The notes beneath the pieces were generated by a model. The model searched no databases. It was not told the DNA's origin and saw nothing but the letters and a program-made list of their open reading frames with translations. A DNA stretch of 33,508 bases from CAG-492 sp045643465 (GTDB lineage Bacteria > Bacillota > Clostridia > TANB77 > CAG-508). Numbering within the stretch: position 1 is the stretch's first letter; each line of letters begins with the position of its first letter. The translations under genes were made by a program, and so were the position numbers. The stretch is from positions 1 through 33,508 of the forward strand of contig JAZUKV010000008.1 in assembly GCA_045643465.1 (NCBI GenBank). Direction: 5' to 3'. Positions 30,784 to 33,508 of this stretch are shown here, one piece after another.

Positions 30784-30978
30784 ATTAGCAACAAGCCCCC
30801 AAAAATGGTTCGGAATCCTTGTTTAGATGAGCCAATACAGTCTAAACCCAAAGCCATACGCAGCATGGTAAATGCACAATATATGCGAAACTTACTAATC
30901 ATGCACCGAAACATTTAACGTGGCAAGCTGGAATCCGCAAAGGCAGCTAAAAAACTTGCAAAGTATATAATTAAGTAA
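30784..30978 (+). pseudogene. Third small frame: ATT start and in-frame TAA
   Basis: GAGGTG (30772-30777) sits 6 bases before ATT 30784. From there 44 codons run to TAA 30916, with coding-like use of C and G. After the TAA the same frame continues as RGKLESAKAAKKLAKYIIK to a second TAA at 30976. The extension is clearly protein-like (Ala/Lys helix). Either the gene was broken by a nonsense mutation, or readthrough makes a longer basic protein. ATG 30805 is an alternative start but lacks a ribosome site. Confidence 0.45.
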
Positions 30979-30996
30979 AAAAATGCTGACCAAATA

Positions 30997-31037
30997 AACA
31001 AGACTTTCACTACAAAATTGAGAGTCTTGTTTTTTAT
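30997..31037 (+). terminator. Terminator of the small-gene cluster
   Basis: AACAAGACTTTCA (from 30997) pairs with TGAGAGTCTTGTT (31019-31031) with one mismatch, then a T-run. Confidence 0.9.
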
Positions 31038-31590
31038 TTATACTACATTTTGAGAATAATCAGGATGGATTTTTAGACATTTTTATAAAAAAGATATATA
31101 ATTTGTTGTTTTATATTTTCTTGAATTTTAATGAATTTGAGAAATAGGGGAGTAAAATAGAAATTTTTAGTATAATGATTAAATTTTTATAAATTAAAAA
31201 ATAAAAATAAAATTTATAAAATAATTTTTTTAAGTAAAAAAGTTTGTGAAAGAAAATCCAGAATAGAAATTATAATTATAAAAATAAAACAGTAAATATA
31301 AAATAAATATTAAATTGGGGTAATTATATGTAGTAATTCAAAAAAGTAATAGAAGAGAGGTAGGAAAAATTTTTAAATTATCTTTATATAGGGTACCAAA
31401 AACCGAAATATAACATTGCGCAAAATGAAAGTAATCGGCGTTTTTTTAGAGATAGATTATCACAATTTTCGTTAATTTGATAAGGTTTCTCACGATTTTT
31501 AGCAAAAATTAGTTTTTTCAAATTTGGATATTTTTTTACTAAATCATAGCAATTGTTATGATGTTTTTTTACGATTTTTTGTAGTAGGTA
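31038..31590. other. AT-rich gap without a recognisable gene
   Basis: No frame of useful length on either strand. ACGATTTTT-like motifs recur near 31484 and 31571, with a related CACAATTTTC near 31461. A weak CCGA/TCGG hairpin followed by GTTTTTTTAG lies near 31401-31450. An ATG-TAG start-stop pair follows a GGGG near 31318-31333. Possibly decayed sequence; nothing can be assigned. Confidence 0.4.
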
Positions 31591-31619
31591 TTGTTAAATT
31601 TATAAACTTTCTGTAGAAT
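31591..31619 (+). promoter_or_regulatory. SigA promoter for the 193-aa membrane protein
   Basis: TTGTTA (31591-31596), 17 bases, TAGAAT (31614-31619). Confidence 0.6.
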
Positions 31620-31681
31620 AAAAGCATGAGATTGTGTGATAAAATCATACGCACAAATAGTAATATTGAGGGGAGATTAAT

Positions 31682-32263
31682 ATGAAAAAGGTATCAATAA
31701 TAAGTATTATAAGTATATTATTATATTTTGTTGCAGTAACTTTGTTTTTAATAACCAAAACAGATGTAGCACTTACATTATGGGAGTTAATGACTATTGA
31801 GGGAGCACTGGTTTATGTTGTTTTATTAATAAAATTATGTGATAAGTTTAAATGTAATGAAATATATAAAAGATTAATTAGTATTTTTCTAGCATGTGCT
31901 TGTACACTTACAAGTGTTACACATATTGTAAATATAACAGTTACTAGAAATCTGATTTCACAAGGAGTAAATGTGCCAGATTACTTTAAAATTGGATATT
32001 GGCCATCAGTTGAAATGGCTGTAGATTATTTAGCATGGGGTTTATTTACAGGATTAGCATTCTTTTGTTTAGGTATAGCAATTAAGGAAAAATCTAGTAA
32101 ATTTATAAAATGTACTTCAATAATAACAGGTGTGCTATGCATATTAGGATTTATTGGAGCAATATTTATAAATGAAAATATGTGGTATTTAGCACCAATG
32201 GGTTATGGAATTATTCCAATTGCTATTTGTATTAAATTGATAAAATTAAATAAAGAAAGATAA
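31682..32263 (+). CDS. Six-helix integral membrane protein of unknown function
   Basis: 193 aa with hydrophobic segments at about 5-25, 37-52, 62-85, 113-134, 142-162 and 168-186, and short basic cytoplasmic loops (KLCDKFKCNEIYKR, KEKSSKFIK). The external loop PDYFKIGYWPSVEMAVDY is rich in aromatic residues. No transport or enzyme motif was recognised. GAGGGGAG precedes ATG 31682; promoter at 31591 and terminator at 32262, so it is transcribed alone. Confidence 0.75.
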   Translation: MKKVSIISIISILLYFVAVTLFLITKTDVALTLWELMTIEGALVYVVLLIKLCDKFKCNEIYKRLISIFLACACTLTSVTHIVNITVTRNLISQGVNVPDYFKIGYWPSVEMAVDYLAWGLFTGLAFFCLGIAIKEKSSKFIKCTSIITGVLCILGFIGAIFINENMWYLAPMGYGIIPIAICIKLIKLNKER

Positions 32264-32313
32264 ATTACAATAAGTCGTAAGGAAAAGACTAAAAAGATTA
32301 TTGCAATTTTTTT
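32262..32313 (+). terminator. Terminator after the six-helix protein
   Basis: AAATTACAATAA (32262-32273) pairs with TTATTGCAATTT (32298-32309) with one mismatch, then TTTT. Confidence 0.7.
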
Positions 32314-32372
32314 ACTCTTTTTATATACTTAAATCGTAGAGAAAATAGTAATTTGTTGAAGGAGGAATAATT

Positions 32373-33508
32373 ATGAAAAAAACAATACTAACTATTTCAA
32401 TATGTTTAATATGTGGATTTATGATTTGTTGTCTTTCAGGTTGCAGTGATAAAAAAAATATATCTGAAGACAATAAAGCGTTACCTAAAGAGGTTTCTGA
32501 TTTGGAGCAAAAATATTCTGATGTAAAAAAAGATGATTTAAAATGGGATTATAATACATCAACAAAGACAATACTAATATCAGGAAAAGGAATGATGAAA
32601 AACTATTTAGAAGAAGAACCTGAATGGAATTATTTAAGCCAAGAGGCAGAAAAAATTATTGTCGGTGATGAAGTTACCACTATAGGAGATGGTGCATTTC
32701 TGCTTTTCTCAAATGTAAAAGAAGTTAAATTAGGTGATTCTATTGAATATATAGGAGCAAGATCTTTTGACTTTTGTACTAGTTTAACAACAATTAATTT
32801 TCCAAATAAAATAAAATATATTGGAAACCTTGCTTTTAATAATACAATACTTCATAGTAGTAATGGTTTTATCCTACCAGAAGGATTAATATATTTAGGT
32901 AATTCAGCTTTTCATTCAGCATTCAAAGAATCATTTGTTTCAATACCAGAATCTTTAGATACAATAGAAGATAATGCACTTGCAAATTGTTATGTTGAAG
33001 AATTCAGGGTTGATGAAAATAACAAGAACTATAAATCAGTGGATGGTATTTTATATGATAAAAACATAACCACTTTAATAAATTATCCTGCCTTAAAAAA
33101 TTCTAAGATATTTGAGATACCAGATACAGTTGAAACAATAAAAGAAAATGCCATTGCTGTTACTAATAATCTAGAAAAAATTGTTATTTCCAAAAATGTT
33201 AAAACAGTTGAAGAACAAGCAATATATTGGAATTACGGTTTAAAATATATTGATGTTGACGATGCTAATGAAAAGTATATGGATATAGATGGTGTAATGT
33301 ATTCAAAAGATGGTAAATTTTTAATATCTTATCCAATAGCATCTGAAAGAGATGAATACACAGTATTAGATACAGTAGAAGAAATACATTTGCCAAAAAG
33401 TTTAAAGAAAATTGATAAATATGCATTAGAGTATAATGATAAATTAAAGTTAATTAAATATGCATCAAATAAATCAGATTGGGATTCTATTAAAATTGAA
33501 GAAAATAA
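32373..33508 (+). CDS. BspA-type leucine-rich-repeat lipoprotein (partial, 3' end outside window)
   Basis: The frame is open from ATG 32373, with AAGGAGG upstream, to the window end, over 378 residues. The signal peptide ends in a lipobox (CLSGC). After a charged linker, the segment LKWDYNTSTKTILISGKGMM is the usual opening of BspA-like surface proteins. LRR_5 repeats follow, for example VTTIGDGAFLLFSNVKEVKL, IEYIGARSFDFCTSLTTINF and VETIKENAIAVTNNLEKIVI. They are broken by DENNKNYKSVDGILYDKN and a later copy of that insert, also typical of the family. Such proteins are displayed on the surface and bind host or microbial ligands. The end is missing only because the window stops. Confidence 0.9.
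   Translation, partial: MKKTILTISICLICGFMICCLSGCSDKKNISEDNKALPKEVSDLEQKYSDVKKDDLKWDYNTSTKTILISGKGMMKNYLEEEPEWNYLSQEAEKIIVGDEVTTIGDGAFLLFSNVKEVKLGDSIEYIGARSFDFCTSLTTINFPNKIKYIGNLAFNNTILHSSNGFILPEGLIYLGNSAFHSAFKESFVSIPESLDTIEDNALANCYVEEFRVDENNKNYKSVDGILYDKNITTLINYPALKNSKIFEIPDTVETIKENAIAVTNNLEKIVISKNVKTVEEQAIYWNYGLKYIDVDDANEKYMDIDGVMYSKDGKFLISYPIASERDEYTVLDTVEEIHLPKSLKKIDKYALEYNDKLKLIKYASNKSDWDSIKIEEN

Overview
The window is AT-rich chromosomal DNA with strong AGGAGG-type ribosome binding sites, TTGACA/TATAAT-type promoters, lipoproteins with a Gram-positive lipobox, a LytTR/DUF3021/ABC cassette, UvrA and UvrB, and intrinsic terminators after most genes. This fits a low-GC Firmicute, most likely a gut-type Clostridia member. 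TGA acts as a stop after several genes and Trp is TGG, so the standard bacterial code applies. Species cannot be named from this window.

Layout. (1) 1-2126: tail of an unknown gene, a DNPH1-like nucleotide N-hydrolase, then an MFS transporter behind a probable 25-codon leader peptide that starts with ATA. (2) 2127-6176: an OmpR-type two-component pair, then a lipoprotein and a DUF3298 (RsiV-like) surface protein. A pair of 11-bp-spaced TTTACA repeats sits next to the -35 of the lipoprotein promoter, which suggests the response regulator controls these two envelope genes. (3) 6200-11655: a nucleotidyltransferase-fold protein, an orphan 133-aa gene with a switch-like leader, and a two-gene unit of a 989-aa HEVKH zincin-like protein and a 150-aa partner. 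(4) 11656-18015: uvrB and uvrA with two orphan genes between them. The whole gap before uvrB is a 358-bp MITE-like element with 35-bp inverted ends. (5) 18061-22167: a small zinc-ribbon protein, an Asn/Gln-rich coat-like protein, a Cys-rich CBS protein, a tyrosine recombinase, a REP-like 74-base palindrome and a GH30 glycosidase. (6) 22247-24888: a C45/Ntn-type amidohydrolase whose membrane anchor is out of frame, a lipoprotein, and a decayed XRE/DUF2975-type regulator. (7) 24891-27449: a complete LytTR-DUF3021-ABC ATPase-ABC permease operon with a paired direct repeat upstream of its promoter. (8) 27463-31037: an accessory stretch of small orphan genes, most with their own promoter, leader and terminator. 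(9) 31038-33508: an AT-rich gap, a membrane protein and the start of a BspA-type leucine-rich-repeat lipoprotein.

The most interesting structure not explained by gene calls is shared by five orphan genes (starts at 7439, 27913, 29073 on the minus strand, 29366 and 30351). Each has a leader in which one segment can pair either with an upstream segment or with the Shine-Dalgarno region. Two of these leaders share GGTCAGCTYAC. This looks like a local family of translational switches on genes of unknown function. Non-AUG starts (ATA, ATT) with well-placed Shine-Dalgarno sites recur at 719, 6281 and 30784.
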